This document shows, piece after piece, positions 8,002 through 16,370 of a stretch of DNA of 64,000 nt. Position numbers and translations under genes: made by a program. The notes beneath the pieces are model-generated. The model worked only from the letters and a program-made list of their open reading frames with translations. It was not told the DNA's origin and did no database searches. This stretch comes from Oscillospiraceae bacterium (lineage in GTDB: Bacteria > Bacillota > Clostridia > Oscillospirales > Ruminococcaceae): positions 62,001 through 126,000 of the forward strand of contig SVNC01000005.1 of NCBI GenBank assembly GCA_015067025.1, in the 5' to 3' direction. How positions within the stretch are numbered: the stretch's first letter is position 1; each line of letters starts with the position of its first letter.

Positions 8002-9354
8002 ATGGCGTTAAAGAATCAGTATCTTATCGACTTACTGGAAACAGTAAAGAAAAGAAACGCAGGCGAACCCGAATTTATCCAGACAGTTACAGAAGTTCTG
8101 GAAAGTATCGAACCTGTAGTAGAAAAGAGACCTGACCTTGTAGAAGCAGGCGTTCTCGAAAGAATAGTTGAACCTGAAAGACAGATCACATTCCGTGTTC
8201 CCTGGGTTGACGACAACGGCAAGACACAGGTAAACAGAGGCTTCAGAGTACAGTTTAACTCTGCAATCGGTCCTTACAAGGGCGGTTTAAGATTTGCTCC
8301 CAACGTATATTCAGGTATCATCAAGTTCTTAGGCTTCGAACAGACCTTCAAGAACTCTCTTACATCACTCCCTATGGGCGGTGGCAAGGGTGGTTCCGAC
8401 TTCGATCCTCAGGGCAAGTCTGACGGAGAAGTTATGAGATTCTGCCAGAGCTTTATGACAGAGCTTTGCAGACACATCGGTCCCGACCTCGACGTTCCCG
8501 CTGGTGACATCGGTGTAGGTGCACGTGAAATCGGCTACCTCTTCGGTCAGTACAAGAGAATTAGAAACGAATTCACAGGCGTACTTACAGGTAAGGGTAT
8601 TCCTTACGGCGGCTCTCTCATCCGTCCCGAAGCTACAGGCTACGGTGCAGTTTACTATACAGTAGAAATGCTTAAGCACTTCGGCGATGATATCAAGGGC
8701 AAGACATTTGCAATCTCCGGCTTCGGTAACGTTGCATGGGGTACAGTTAAGAAGGTAAACGAGCTGGGCGGTAAGGTTGTTACAATCTCCGGTCCTGACG
8801 GTTACATCTACGATCCCGATGGTATCAGCACAGATGAAAAGGTTGATTACTTACTCGAAATGCGTGCTTCCTGCCGTAACAAGGTTAAGGATTACGCAGA
8901 CAAGTTCGGCGTAGAATTCTTCCCCGGCGAAAAGCCCTGGGGTGTTAAGGCTGACATCCTTATGCCTTGCGCTACACAGAACGAAGTTGGCATGGCAGAA
9001 GCTGAAAAGATGGTTGCTAACGGTCTTAAGTACTATGTTGAGGTTGCTAACATGCCTACAACAAACGAAGCAGTTGCATACTTAAAGGCTAACGGCGTTA
9101 TCGTTGCTCCTTCAAAGGCAGTTAACGCTGGTGGTGTTGCCGTATCAGGTCTTGAAATGTCACAGAACTCTATGCGTTACAGCTGGGAAGCTGAAGAAGT
9201 TGACGCTAAGCTCAAGACAATCATGAAGAACATCTTCGAAGCATCTGTAAAGGCTGCCAACGAATACGGCCTCGGCGATGACCTCGTAGCAGGTGCTAAC
9301 ATCGCAGGCTTTATCAAGGTTGCTGAAGCTATGAAGGCTCAGGGCTGCGTATAA
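8002..9354 (+). CDS. gdhA: NADP-type glutamate dehydrogenase
   Basis: 450 residues, the standard length of hexameric class I GDH. It makes glutamate from 2-oxoglutarate and ammonium. Recognisable blocks are RVPWVDDNGKTQVNRGFRV, GPYKGGLRF, LPMGGGKGGSDFDP (catalytic Lys region), DVPAGDIGVGAREIGYLFG and the Rossmann segment ISGFGNVAWGT. ATG 8002 has AGGAGG nine bases upstream; an earlier in-frame ATG at 7963 has no such site. Codon use is strongly biased (AAG, GGC, ATC), suggesting high expression. It is monocistronic with its own promoter and terminator, and is probably a main ammonia-assimilation route. Confidence 0.96.
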   Translation: MALKNQYLIDLLETVKKRNAGEPEFIQTVTEVLESIEPVVEKRPDLVEAGVLERIVEPERQITFRVPWVDDNGKTQVNRGFRVQFNSAIGPYKGGLRFAPNVYSGIIKFLGFEQTFKNSLTSLPMGGGKGGSDFDPQGKSDGEVMRFCQSFMTELCRHIGPDLDVPAGDIGVGAREIGYLFGQYKRIRNEFTGVLTGKGIPYGGSLIRPEATGYGAVYYTVEMLKHFGDDIKGKTFAISGFGNVAWGTVKKVNELGGKVVTISGPDGYIYDPDGISTDEKVDYLLEMRASCRNKVKDYADKFGVEFFPGEKPWGVKADILMPCATQNEVGMAEAEKMVANGLKYYVEVANMPTTNEAVAYLKANGVIVAPSKAVNAGGVAVSGLEMSQNSMRYSWEAEEVDAKLKTIMKNIFEASVKAANEYGLGDDLVAGANIAGFIKVAEAMKAQGCV

Positions 9355-9376
9355 TAGCATAACTTAATAAAAAACG

Positions 9377-9401
9377 AGCGGAGGCATTGCCTCCGCTTTT
9401 T
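9377..9401 (+). terminator. Terminator of gdhA
   Basis: AGCGGAGGC-ATT-GCCTCCGCT is followed by a T-run 22 bases after the stop. Confidence 0.9.
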
Positions 9402-9409
9402 GTATACCC

Positions 9410-9438
9410 TTGACATAATGCTTTGTCTGTGTTAAAAT
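9410..9438 (+). promoter_or_regulatory. Strong sigma-A promoter before the candidate RNA
   Basis: TTGACA, 17 bases, TAAAAT, with TGTGT directly before the -10. The predicted start (about 9445) coincides with the first base of the long inverted repeat. Confidence 0.75.
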
Positions 9439-9444
9439 AACATT

Positions 9445-9604
9445 GCGACACAATTTTATATCACAATTACGGGAGTTTGTCTTTTGCTTTCAGGTAAAAG
9501 TGCATGCTCTTTTTAGACATACTCTTTGTAGTTGTGTAAAATTGTGTCGCAGCAATCGGAGCTTTGCATTTTTCGGTGCGTGGCTTCGGCTGCGCACTTT
9601 TTTA
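9445..9604 (+). ncRNA. Candidate structured small RNA or leader
   Basis: Bases 9445-9550 fold into a long rod. GCGACACAATTTTA pairs with TAAAATTGTGTCGC (14 bp), then CACAATTAC with GTAGTTGTG (9 bp), GGGAGT with ACTCTT (6 bp), TGTCT with AGACA (5 bp), and AAAAG with CTTTT around an apical loop. A consensus promoter ends exactly before it and a UUCG-capped terminator (9576-9603) follows, giving a transcript of about 160 bases. It could be a free small RNA or an attenuated leader for the gene at 9626. No large central bubble as in 6S RNA and no SRP or riboswitch core was recognised. Transcription itself is inferred. Confidence 0.5.
9576..9603 (+). terminator. UUCG-loop terminator just upstream of the 9626 gene
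   Basis: GTGCGTGG and CTGCGCAC (with two G-U pairs) form a stem closed by C-TTCG-G and followed by six T. It lies about 22 bases before the next start codon, so it should end or attenuate the upstream transcript. Confidence 0.8.
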
Positions 9605-9625
9605 TTATGAAAGGATTTTAAACCT

Positions 9626-10453
9626 ATGAAAAAGCATTTCCTCAAAGCGTTGAGTCTTATAATGGCTGTTTCCTTGCTTTGCTCCTGCACATCACAAGAG
9701 AATACGTTTTCCTTGTCACCTGCACCTGAAACCAGCAGTACACAGCAGGAAAGCTCCACCAACGAAACAACTGCAAGCAGTCAGGAAACAAGCAAGCCTG
9801 AAACAGAAGGAACGACCAAGTCCCCTGAAACAGAGTCACCCGAGTTGCAGATAGACCCATCCCTTCCCGAAAGTGCTGAAATAGAGATTGAAGGTGTTGA
9901 CATCATTTCTGATTTTCCTACAGGGACGGGAATATCAGCGGCGGCTACAGTTTTGCAGTTTTATGGTGTTGATGTAGACATTGTCGAGCTTGCAAACTGT
10001 GCCCCACTATCTACAGAAAGAAACGCATATGTAGATTATGTATCTCCATCTCCCTGGGAGGTGTTTTTAGATACTCCGAGATCAAATAGCTCTTCCTATT
10101 ATGCACCACCTGTTATAAAAATGATGAAGGATTATCTTGAAAAAGAAGGAATAGCAGATAGAAAAATTACGGATATTTCAGGATGTACTTTAAGTGAAAT
10201 ATATTCTTACGTTGCACAAGGTAAGCCAGTTATGATATGGTTTGCGGGAACAGAAAAAGGCGATGAACACACGTGGGTTGCGAATAACGGAGAAAAAGTT
10301 ACTGTAAGACTTCCAATGTCGGTTTGGGTTATATATGGATATAGCAAAGAAAAAATTATGTTTTTACTTTTTGATTCAGAAGAAGAATTGAATAAACAGG
10401 ATATCTATATAAATTGGGAAAGTGCATATTTCCAGGCAGTTTTAGTGGAATAA
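9626..10453 (+). CDS. Lipoprotein with degenerate C39-like peptidase domain
   Basis: 275 residues. A lipoprotein signal ends in the lipobox LLCSC (Cys21), followed by a Ser/Thr/Glu/Pro-rich linker to about residue 85 and a globular domain. The domain has the layout of peptidase_C39_2 proteins (VDIISDFPTG..AAATVLQFYGVDVD, GKPVMIWFAG, WVIYGYS, then FQAVLVE). In active members the Cys follows FPTG and a His precedes the VGYD-like strand. Here these places read TGIS and LPMSVW, so neither catalytic residue is visible. It is probably a surface-anchored binding or non-enzymatic relative. ATG 9626 has AAAGGA upstream; its transcription may depend on the structured leader at 9445-9604. Confidence 0.7.
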   Translation: MKKHFLKALSLIMAVSLLCSCTSQENTFSLSPAPETSSTQQESSTNETTASSQETSKPETEGTTKSPETESPELQIDPSLPESAEIEIEGVDIISDFPTGTGISAAATVLQFYGVDVDIVELANCAPLSTERNAYVDYVSPSPWEVFLDTPRSNSSSYYAPPVIKMMKDYLEKEGIADRKITDISGCTLSEIYSYVAQGKPVMIWFAGTEKGDEHTWVANNGEKVTVRLPMSVWVIYGYSKEKIMFLLFDSEEELNKQDIYINWESAYFQAVLVE

Positions 10454-10458
10454 AAAAC

Positions 10459-10490
10459 AGAGGTAGGAGCGTTCCTACCTCTTTGTTTTT
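10459..10490 (+). terminator. Bidirectional terminator between converging genes
   Basis: AGAGGTAGGA-GCGT-TCCTACCTCT is followed by T-rich sequence, between the lipoprotein gene and the minus-strand gene ending at 10489. Confidence 0.85.
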
Positions 10491-11001
10491 AATTTTCCAC
10501 CTCATCATCCGACGGCGTATTATTCCTTATCTGCTGAGGTATAATGCTGATTTCATTCGGTGCTTCTGTTGTAAATTCCGTACCCTTGCAGTGCTTACAC
10601 TCATTTGCATAGTAGGGAACAGAGGTGTTGCATTTTACACAGTATTTTATTGCCGTGTTGTTAAGATCTTTTTCCTTTGCCTCATTTGCCATACCCTTTG
10701 CAATAAGCGACTTGTCAAGCAGTGCCTTTATACCGAACAAAATAGCAGGAAGAGCAAGAGCAATCGGCAATAAAAGAAGTAGCATAAACATCACGCTGCC
10801 GGCGTCATAGCCTGCCCCGTTCTGTGAGCCTTTAAATACGTTAACAGCAGTTGATAAAAAGAAATACAGATATACTGCTGTCAGCGGAATATCTATTATT
10901 GTAAGCACCTTTATAGCTTTTCTTCTTACCAGAGCGGGATCTTTTGGATATGCTATACAGGCAAAGCAAAGCAGGAATATTGAAATAGTTATTGAGATCA
11001 T
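10489..11001 (-). CDS. Membrane protein with C-terminal zinc ribbon
   Basis: 170 residues, not assigned to a named family. Hydrophobic segments occur near residues 2-17, 31-52 and 70-95, followed by a cytoplasmic-looking domain with CVKCNTSVPYYANECKHCKG, a four-Cys zinc-ribbon pattern (CxxC...CxxC), and a short acidic tail. Such Cys4 ribbons often mark small integral membrane proteins of unknown role. ATG 11001 is preceded by GAGAGG. It stands alone between terminators. Confidence 0.6.
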   Translation of the reverse strand: MISITISIFLLCFACIAYPKDPALVRRKAIKVLTIIDIPLTAVYLYFFLSTAVNVFKGSQNGAGYDAGSVMFMLLLLLPIALALPAILFGIKALLDKSLIAKGMANEAKEKDLNNTAIKYCVKCNTSVPYYANECKHCKGTEFTTEAPNEISIIPQQIRNNTPSDDEVEN

Positions 11002-11060
11002 AAAATTACCTCTCTTAAGTTTTTTTAATATTTTACCATTTTATAGATAGATAGTCAAGA

Positions 11061-11090
11061 AAAAGCAGCCGAAACAGTTCGACTGCTTTT
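11061..11090 (-). terminator. Terminator of the GTPase-NYN gene
   Basis: AAAAGCAG-C-CGAA and TTCG-A-CTGCTTTT form a stem with one mismatch, with T-runs on the minus strand just past the stop codon at 11094. Confidence 0.75.
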
Positions 11091-11093
11091 GTT

Positions 11094-13655
11094 TTATATT
11101 TGACTGTCTAAAAAGGCCTTTATCTGCTTTTCAGTATACTTTACCTCTGCATATAGCTCGCTTGCGGACACTCTTTCAGCGTCTGCACCGAAGATGATAA
11201 GCTGCTCCAGTCTGTCAGAAGTTGCAACTCTAACTCTGTGCTTTTTACCAAGTATTCTTGTAGCCTTTTCAATATACATATCGGCGGTTTCTGCTTCCTT
11301 CGTATATACTGCGGTAATACCGCCGTGACGCTCAACTTCACCCTTGTTACCCTTGACCTTATAAGCGTCAAAGACAACTATAAGCTCACAACGGTTATAT
11401 CCCTGATAGTTACAGAGTATGTTTATAAGCTCGCTTCTCGCAAGGTCGAGATTTTCCTGTGCGATCTTATTAAGCTCATCCCATGCGAAAATAATGTTAT
11501 ATCCATCAACAAGAAGATATAACGGACCTTTAGGTCGCTCCTTTGCTTTATACGGCTTATCCTTCTTTTCGGGAACTCTCCGCATAGCACTTCTTTCGTC
11601 ACGCTTGATCTTGCCGTAGGTACGCTCAAATATCTCCATAAGCTCCTTGTCAGAAGCCTGCTTTGCCTTATACTGATTTATCGGCTTGCTTTCGGTTATC
11701 TGTTCGTTATTATCCGTACCCTCGGCTACAGTATGAGCATAATCGGGTACCTGATTCCACTTTACGTTAAAGCCTGCACCGTGCGAACAGAAAACAGAAT
11801 CCGCAGGATTATCAAGGTCACTTTCGGGGTTATATCCTATTTCGTTTATGACTTGCTCGCTGTCAAGACAGGGTCTGTACCCGTCAGGAATACAGATAAG
11901 TCTGCCTTTACCGCCGCTGTATGAGTTTATGACTGACTGATAACCACGGAGCTTTGATGCAGGTGCAGTACCTTTTACCGTCATTTCGTTTTCGTTTTCA
12001 GCTTCGGGGGAAGAAAAATCTGCACCCTTCATCTGAAGATCTGTCATAGCTCTGCCTATGCAGTCTGTAGGAACGGTCAGGGTAAAGCTGTAGTAAGGCT
12101 CTAAAAGTATGCTTTCGGCACTCATAAGTCCTTGCCTTACCGCTCTGTAGGTGGCTTGCCTGAAGTCGCCTCCCTCGGTGTGCTTTAAATGTGCTCTGCC
12201 TGCAACTAAGGTTATCTTCATATCTGTAATGGGTGAGCCTGTAAGTACACCCAAATGTTTCTTTTCGTTAAGATGGGTGAGAATTAATCTCTGCCAGTTC
12301 TTGTCAAGCTTATCCTCTCTGCATTCGCTTACAAATTTCAGTCCTGAACCCTCTTCGCCCGGTTCAAGTAACAATCTCACCTCTGCATAATGCCTGAGCG
12401 GTTCGTAATGTCCGATACCGAAAACGGGTGCGGCGATAGTTTCCTTGTAGGAAATACTACCCTCAGAAAATTCCACGTCAAAGCCAAAACGGTCGTGTAT
12501 GATGCTTTTAAGTATCTCAAGCTGAATTTCACCCATAAGCTGAAGATGTATTTCCTTAAGCTGTTCATTCCATACGATGCGGAGCGTCGGGTCTTCCTGT
12601 TCAAGTCTTCTTAAAATATTCAGCCCATTGTATACGTCTATATGAGGCGGTAATATGATTCTGTAGCTGAATAAAGGCTCTAATAAGGGTAGGGGAGCAT
12701 CAGCGGACATACCGAGTCCCTGACCGCTGTAGGTATCAGAAAGACCTGTTACGGCACATATCGCTCCCGCAGGAGCTTCATCTACTGCTTTGAATTTATT
12801 ACCTGAATATATACGTATAGTATTTACCTTTTCAGGATTTTCGCCCTTTTCGATAATACTCTTTACCTTTAGTGTACCGCCTGTGACCTTTAAATGTGTG
12901 AGACGGTTGCCGTGCTCGTCCTCACTTATTTTATATACCGTTGCAGAAAAAACCTTGTCATAGATTGGCTGTACCGTGTATTTTGAAATCAACTTTATAA
13001 ATTCTTCTACGCCGTTTAATTTTAATGCAGAACCGAAAAAGCAGGGGAATATTTTTCTCTGCTTTATCTTTTCGGAGATGACGTTTTCGCTTATTTCTCC
13101 CTTTTCAAGCAACTCATTCATAATAGTTTCATCACACAGAGCGAGGGCTTCAGCGGTATCCTCGTCTATGCCGTTTTTTACTGTTTGTGAGAAGTCCACG
13201 CAAGCACTGTCAAGTCTTCTTACAAGCTCAGCCATAAGTATCTGACGGCTGAGTTCGGAAATATCCATCTTGTTTATAAATATAAAGGTAGGTACACGGT
13301 AGCTTTTAAGCAGATGCCACAGAGTTTCGGTATGATTTTGAACGCCGTCTGTACCGCTTATTATAAGAATAGCATAGTCCATTATCTGTAATGCTCTCTC
13401 CGCTTCTGAAGAAAAGTCGGTATGACCGGGAGTGTCGAGCAGGGTGATTTCATCTTCGCCCATATTCATAACTGCCTGCTTTGAAAAAATAGTTATACCT
13501 CTGCTTTTTTCAAGACTGTGAGTATCCAGAAAAGCGTCCTTATGATCCACTCTGCCAAGCTTTCTTATATTGCCTGTAAGATACATCATCGCTTCGGTAA
13601 GCGTGGTCTTTCCTGCATCAACGTGTGCCATAATTCCTATGCCGAGTCTTTTCAC
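11094..13655 (-). CDS. TetM/EF-G-like ribosomal GTPase fused to Rae1/YacP-type NYN nuclease
   Basis: 853 residues. Residues 1 to about 640 follow the TetM/TetW ribosomal-protection layout: G1 AHVDAGKTT, G3 DTPGH, G4 NKMD, a translation-factor beta barrel, and EF-G domains III-V (LQLMGEIQLEILKS, RAHLKHTEGGDF). A linker of about 70 residues leads to a C-terminal NYN domain (about 711-850) with LLVDGYNIIFAW, VVFDAYKV, AETADMYIEKAT and VATSDRLEQ, the pattern of YacP/Rae1. In B. subtilis, Rae1 cleaves mRNA in the ribosomal A site. Start is GTG 13655 with AGGAGG seven bases upstream; the promoter position rules out an earlier start. One chain could place a nuclease at the ribosome by GTPase action. 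Tetracycline resistance is possible but not implied. Confidence 0.9.
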   Translation of the reverse strand: MKRLGIGIMAHVDAGKTTLTEAMMYLTGNIRKLGRVDHKDAFLDTHSLEKSRGITIFSKQAVMNMGEDEITLLDTPGHTDFSSEAERALQIMDYAILIISGTDGVQNHTETLWHLLKSYRVPTFIFINKMDISELSRQILMAELVRRLDSACVDFSQTVKNGIDEDTAEALALCDETIMNELLEKGEISENVISEKIKQRKIFPCFFGSALKLNGVEEFIKLISKYTVQPIYDKVFSATVYKISEDEHGNRLTHLKVTGGTLKVKSIIEKGENPEKVNTIRIYSGNKFKAVDEAPAGAICAVTGLSDTYSGQGLGMSADAPLPLLEPLFSYRIILPPHIDVYNGLNILRRLEQEDPTLRIVWNEQLKEIHLQLMGEIQLEILKSIIHDRFGFDVEFSEGSISYKETIAAPVFGIGHYEPLRHYAEVRLLLEPGEEGSGLKFVSECREDKLDKNWQRLILTHLNEKKHLGVLTGSPITDMKITLVAGRAHLKHTEGGDFRQATYRAVRQGLMSAESILLEPYYSFTLTVPTDCIGRAMTDLQMKGADFSSPEAENENEMTVKGTAPASKLRGYQSVINSYSGGKGRLICIPDGYRPCLDSEQVINEIGYNPESDLDNPADSVFCSHGAGFNVKWNQVPDYAHTVAEGTDNNEQITESKPINQYKAKQASDKELMEIFERTYGKIKRDERSAMRRVPEKKDKPYKAKERPKGPLYLLVDGYNIIFAWDELNKIAQENLDLARSELINILCNYQGYNRCELIVVFDAYKVKGNKGEVERHGGITAVYTKEAETADMYIEKATRILGKKHRVRVATSDRLEQLIIFGADAERVSASELYAEVKYTEKQIKAFLDSQI

Positions 13656-13686
13656 CGTGAAACCTCCTTTCTTTTTAACTTCTACT

Positions 13687-13715
13687 ATTTTACTATAGAA
13701 AAAGTAACTTGTCAA
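13687..13715 (-). promoter_or_regulatory. Promoter of the GTPase-NYN gene
   Basis: On the minus strand TTGACA (13715-13710), 17 bases, TAAAAT (13692-13687). The leader would be only about 25 bases, leaving no room for a tetM-type attenuator peptide. Confidence 0.75.
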
Positions 13716-13986
13716 ATTTATATATGGGAGTACTTATTTTGGGACATTAGCCGTGTTATAATAAGCTTGCAGATGAAGAAAGTATCTTCTTTGCAGTTCA
13801 TTTCTCATTTTGTTTCACGTTATGTGAAACGTTTAACCCTTTTTATCTTATTATATATTTCTTTTCTTTTCCGGATTGGCTTTGCTGATTCGGAGTTTTT
13901 TTGTAATTTTTTATAGTTTTCATATGCAGATTGCACAAAAATGACAGTGCGTTTACATACAAGTAGAATAATTTTATCAAAAAGTA
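13716..13986. other. Intergenic stretch without a recognised gene
   Basis: AT-rich. It holds a lone TATAAT at 13757-13762, an imperfect palindrome around GAAGAAAGTATCTTC (13775-13790 region) and an interrupted palindrome GTTTCAC-GTTAT-GTGAAAC (13812-13830). No coding pattern was convincing. Confidence 0.4.
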
Positions 13987-14016
13987 TTGAAAAAACAGTG
14001 TTGTTTGTGGTATTAT
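13987..14016 (+). promoter_or_regulatory. Promoter of the GGDEF-EAL gene
   Basis: TTGAAA, 18 bases, TATTAT. The -10 region reads TTTGTGGTATTATTA, nearly the same as in front of glgB (19850-19878). Confidence 0.6.
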
Positions 14017-14073
14017 TACACTATGGGTTTTTATGTCTGTTTACGCGGAACAATATGAAAGGTGGTGAAACTA

Positions 14074-16365
14074 ATGCCTTCGTCGGTAAAAAAACAATCA
14101 TATCTTACGCTTGCAATTATAGTAGGCTTCGTTGTCTTTTTGGTTGTGTCGTTTCTTTTTTTGAATGGTGTAGTTTCATCTCTTAATAATGATACTGAAA
14201 GCCTTGCACACGATATGATCCACGGACAGCACAAGGCTATAGATGCAATGATAAAATCAGACGTTTCTACAGTTACAAATTATGCTGCCTGCAGTAGTAA
14301 ATACAAAAGCAAAATCCGTATCGAGCTTATGTCCGAGCTTAAAAATCTTACTGAAGACAGCCAAATGCTTAATATTATAATTATAAACGAGCAGGGCGAT
14401 GTTACCTCTTACAGAAACGAAGATATAAACGTAAGTCACAGAGATTATTTCAAGGCTGCTATGGAGGGTAAGCTCACTTTTTCAGAGGCGATCTACAGCG
14501 AGCCTGACGGCAGAATGGTAAATGTTATAGCGGCACCCATATACGGCGATTATCAGAGAGTTATCGGTGTAGTTGCCGGTATGTGTAATCCTGATAAATA
14601 CAAAGACGTTCTTGATCTTAGTGTATCCGGACACGAAAACAATGCTATGGGTTACATCGTAAGCAGCAGTGGTGATGTGCTGATGTCGGGTGAAGAGCTT
14701 TTCGGAAATTATATTCCCATTGAAGATGATTTCTTCACTTCTTCATTCGTTTCTTCTCTCAGTGAAGAGGAAATGATCATATTGAAGGATGAATTTAATA
14801 AAAAGGACGCTCATGGAATAGTTAAGACAAAGGGAAGTGATGATAAGGAATACATAGCTTATTATTCAACCCTTGATGTAGATTCAAATCTTCACTTCAT
14901 TGCTGTATTTCAAGGTGATGTTGTTTACGGTAGATTGTATGGATACGTAAGCAAGATGTTTGCTCTTTTCCTTTTCTTTATAGGCTTACTGCTTCTTGTT
15001 GTAGCGGCTTATATCATCTTTACCAGAAATTCCTTCAGAGAGTTGAAAAAGGCAAACGATGAAATAGCAAAGCTTGCATACGTTGATACTCTTACAGGCT
15101 ACGGAACGTGGAATAAATTCCAGAAGGATGCAGAATATCTTTTGTCTCACGGATATCGTAAATATGCTTTCTTAAGCTTTGATATAGACAAATTCAAGGC
15201 TATAAATGATATGTTCGGTCACGAAGAGGGTAACAGAATATTAAAGCGTATTGCAGATATAGTAAACAGAAATCTCAATAATCACGAAACTTTTTCAAGG
15301 GTTAATTCGGATAACTATTATATTCTTCTTGTATACAAAAGTGATGAAGATACCATTCATAGGATTCAAAGCATTATCCACGCTATCGAATATGAGATAA
15401 CCAACTTTGCGCCTGTTATTTCTTTTGGTATCTACAGAATAAACGATAATAACAAGCTCACGGTTAGAAAGATGGGCGACCTTGCGGATATTGCAAAGCG
15501 TACCGTTAAATACGGCGAAAGCAGTGCATATGCTTTTTACAACGAAGAAATGCTTATTGAGATTCGTGAAGAAAAACATATTGAAAACGAAATGCAGAAT
15601 GCACTTGATTCCCACGAATTCTGTGTATATTTCCAGCCTAAAGTTTCACTTGGTGATACGCCGTATCTTATGGGTGCAGAGGCACTTGTCCGTTGGATAA
15701 AGAACGATACTATCGTTTCGCCTGCAAAGTTCATTCCTCTTTTTGAAAAGAACGGATTTATTGTAAAGCTTGACTACTACATTATGGAGCAGGTATGTAA
15801 TAAGATAAAGGCGTGGGAATCACTCGGATATAGAGATATTCTCGTATCTGTAAATATGTCAAGAGTTCATCTTACCGATCCCACTTTCCCGGATACTCTT
15901 AAGAGCATCTGCGACGATTATGCAATCAGCACGTCAAGAATAGAGATAGAGATAACTGAAAGTGCCGCTTTTGAAAGTCTTGAAGTGCTGACAAAGGTAT
16001 TTGATAAGCTTAAAAAGCTTGGATTTCATATTTCTATTGATGATTTCGGATCGGGTTATTCATCCCTTAATATGCTTAAGGATCTGCCTGCCGACGTACT
16101 TAAAATAGACAGAGCCTTCCTCACAGAATCCGCTAACAATAAGAGAGCAAACGACATTATATCTTACGTTATAAAAATGGCTCGTTCTCTTGGTATGGAA
16201 ACTATCTGCGAAGGTATCGAAACCGACGATCAGGTAAACCTTTTAAGAAATCTCGGTTGCGATATGGCACAGGGATATTACTACGCAAGACCTATGGCTT
16301 CTCACGCCTTTGAAGAGATTTTAAAAGAAAATCACGAAACTATCAGAATAAACAAGGAGAACTGA
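14074..16365 (+). CDS. Membrane GGDEF-EAL protein, likely c-di-GMP phosphodiesterase
   Basis: About 764 residues. TM1 (about 8-29), an extracellular Cache-like sensor (SHRDYFKAAMEGK, IYGDYQRVIGVVAG) and TM2 (about 295-317) precede a GGDEF domain (about 328-490) and an EAL domain (about 500-750). The GGDEF active-site loop reads NSDNY instead of GGDEF, so cyclase activity is unlikely, although FDIDKFKAINDMFGH is kept and may bind GTP. The EAL domain looks active: GAEALVRW (Glu536), EIEITES, SIDDFGSGYSS, LKIDRAFL, ICEGIE and QGYYYARP. It should degrade c-di-GMP under control of an external signal. ATG 14074 has AAAGGTGG upstream. It is followed after five bases by the next gene. Confidence 0.9.
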   Translation: MPSSVKKQSYLTLAIIVGFVVFLVVSFLFLNGVVSSLNNDTESLAHDMIHGQHKAIDAMIKSDVSTVTNYAACSSKYKSKIRIELMSELKNLTEDSQMLNIIIINEQGDVTSYRNEDINVSHRDYFKAAMEGKLTFSEAIYSEPDGRMVNVIAAPIYGDYQRVIGVVAGMCNPDKYKDVLDLSVSGHENNAMGYIVSSSGDVLMSGEELFGNYIPIEDDFFTSSFVSSLSEEEMIILKDEFNKKDAHGIVKTKGSDDKEYIAYYSTLDVDSNLHFIAVFQGDVVYGRLYGYVSKMFALFLFFIGLLLLVVAAYIIFTRNSFRELKKANDEIAKLAYVDTLTGYGTWNKFQKDAEYLLSHGYRKYAFLSFDIDKFKAINDMFGHEEGNRILKRIADIVNRNLNNHETFSRVNSDNYYILLVYKSDEDTIHRIQSIIHAIEYEITNFAPVISFGIYRINDNNKLTVRKMGDLADIAKRTVKYGESSAYAFYNEEMLIEIREEKHIENEMQNALDSHEFCVYFQPKVSLGDTPYLMGAEALVRWIKNDTIVSPAKFIPLFEKNGFIVKLDYYIMEQVCNKIKAWESLGYRDILVSVNMSRVHLTDPTFPDTLKSICDDYAISTSRIEIEITESAAFESLEVLTKVFDKLKKLGFHISIDDFGSGYSSLNMLKDLPADVLKIDRAFLTESANNKRANDIISYVIKMARSLGMETICEGIETDDQVNLLRNLGCDMAQGYYYARPMASHAFEEILKENHETIRINKEN

Positions 16366-16370
16366 GATAA

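Noticed and set aside
9445-9604. 6S RNA or SRP RNA
   Set aside because: There is no large central bubble flanked by stems as in 6S, and no GGAA-tetraloop domain as in SRP RNA; the fold is an almost unbroken rod.
11094-13655. Acquired tetracycline resistance gene
   Set aside because: The fusion to an NYN nuclease, the short leader and codon use like its neighbours argue for a native factor; resistance remains untested.
13812-13830. parS-like palindrome GTTTCAC-GTTAT-GTGAAAC
   Set aside because: The ParB site needs the arms joined as a 16-base palindrome; five extra bases separate them here, and no parAB genes are near.
13518-13916. 132-codon frame opposite the start of the GTPase gene
   Set aside because: It overlaps the clear GTPase start and promoter on the other strand and has no recognisable protein features.
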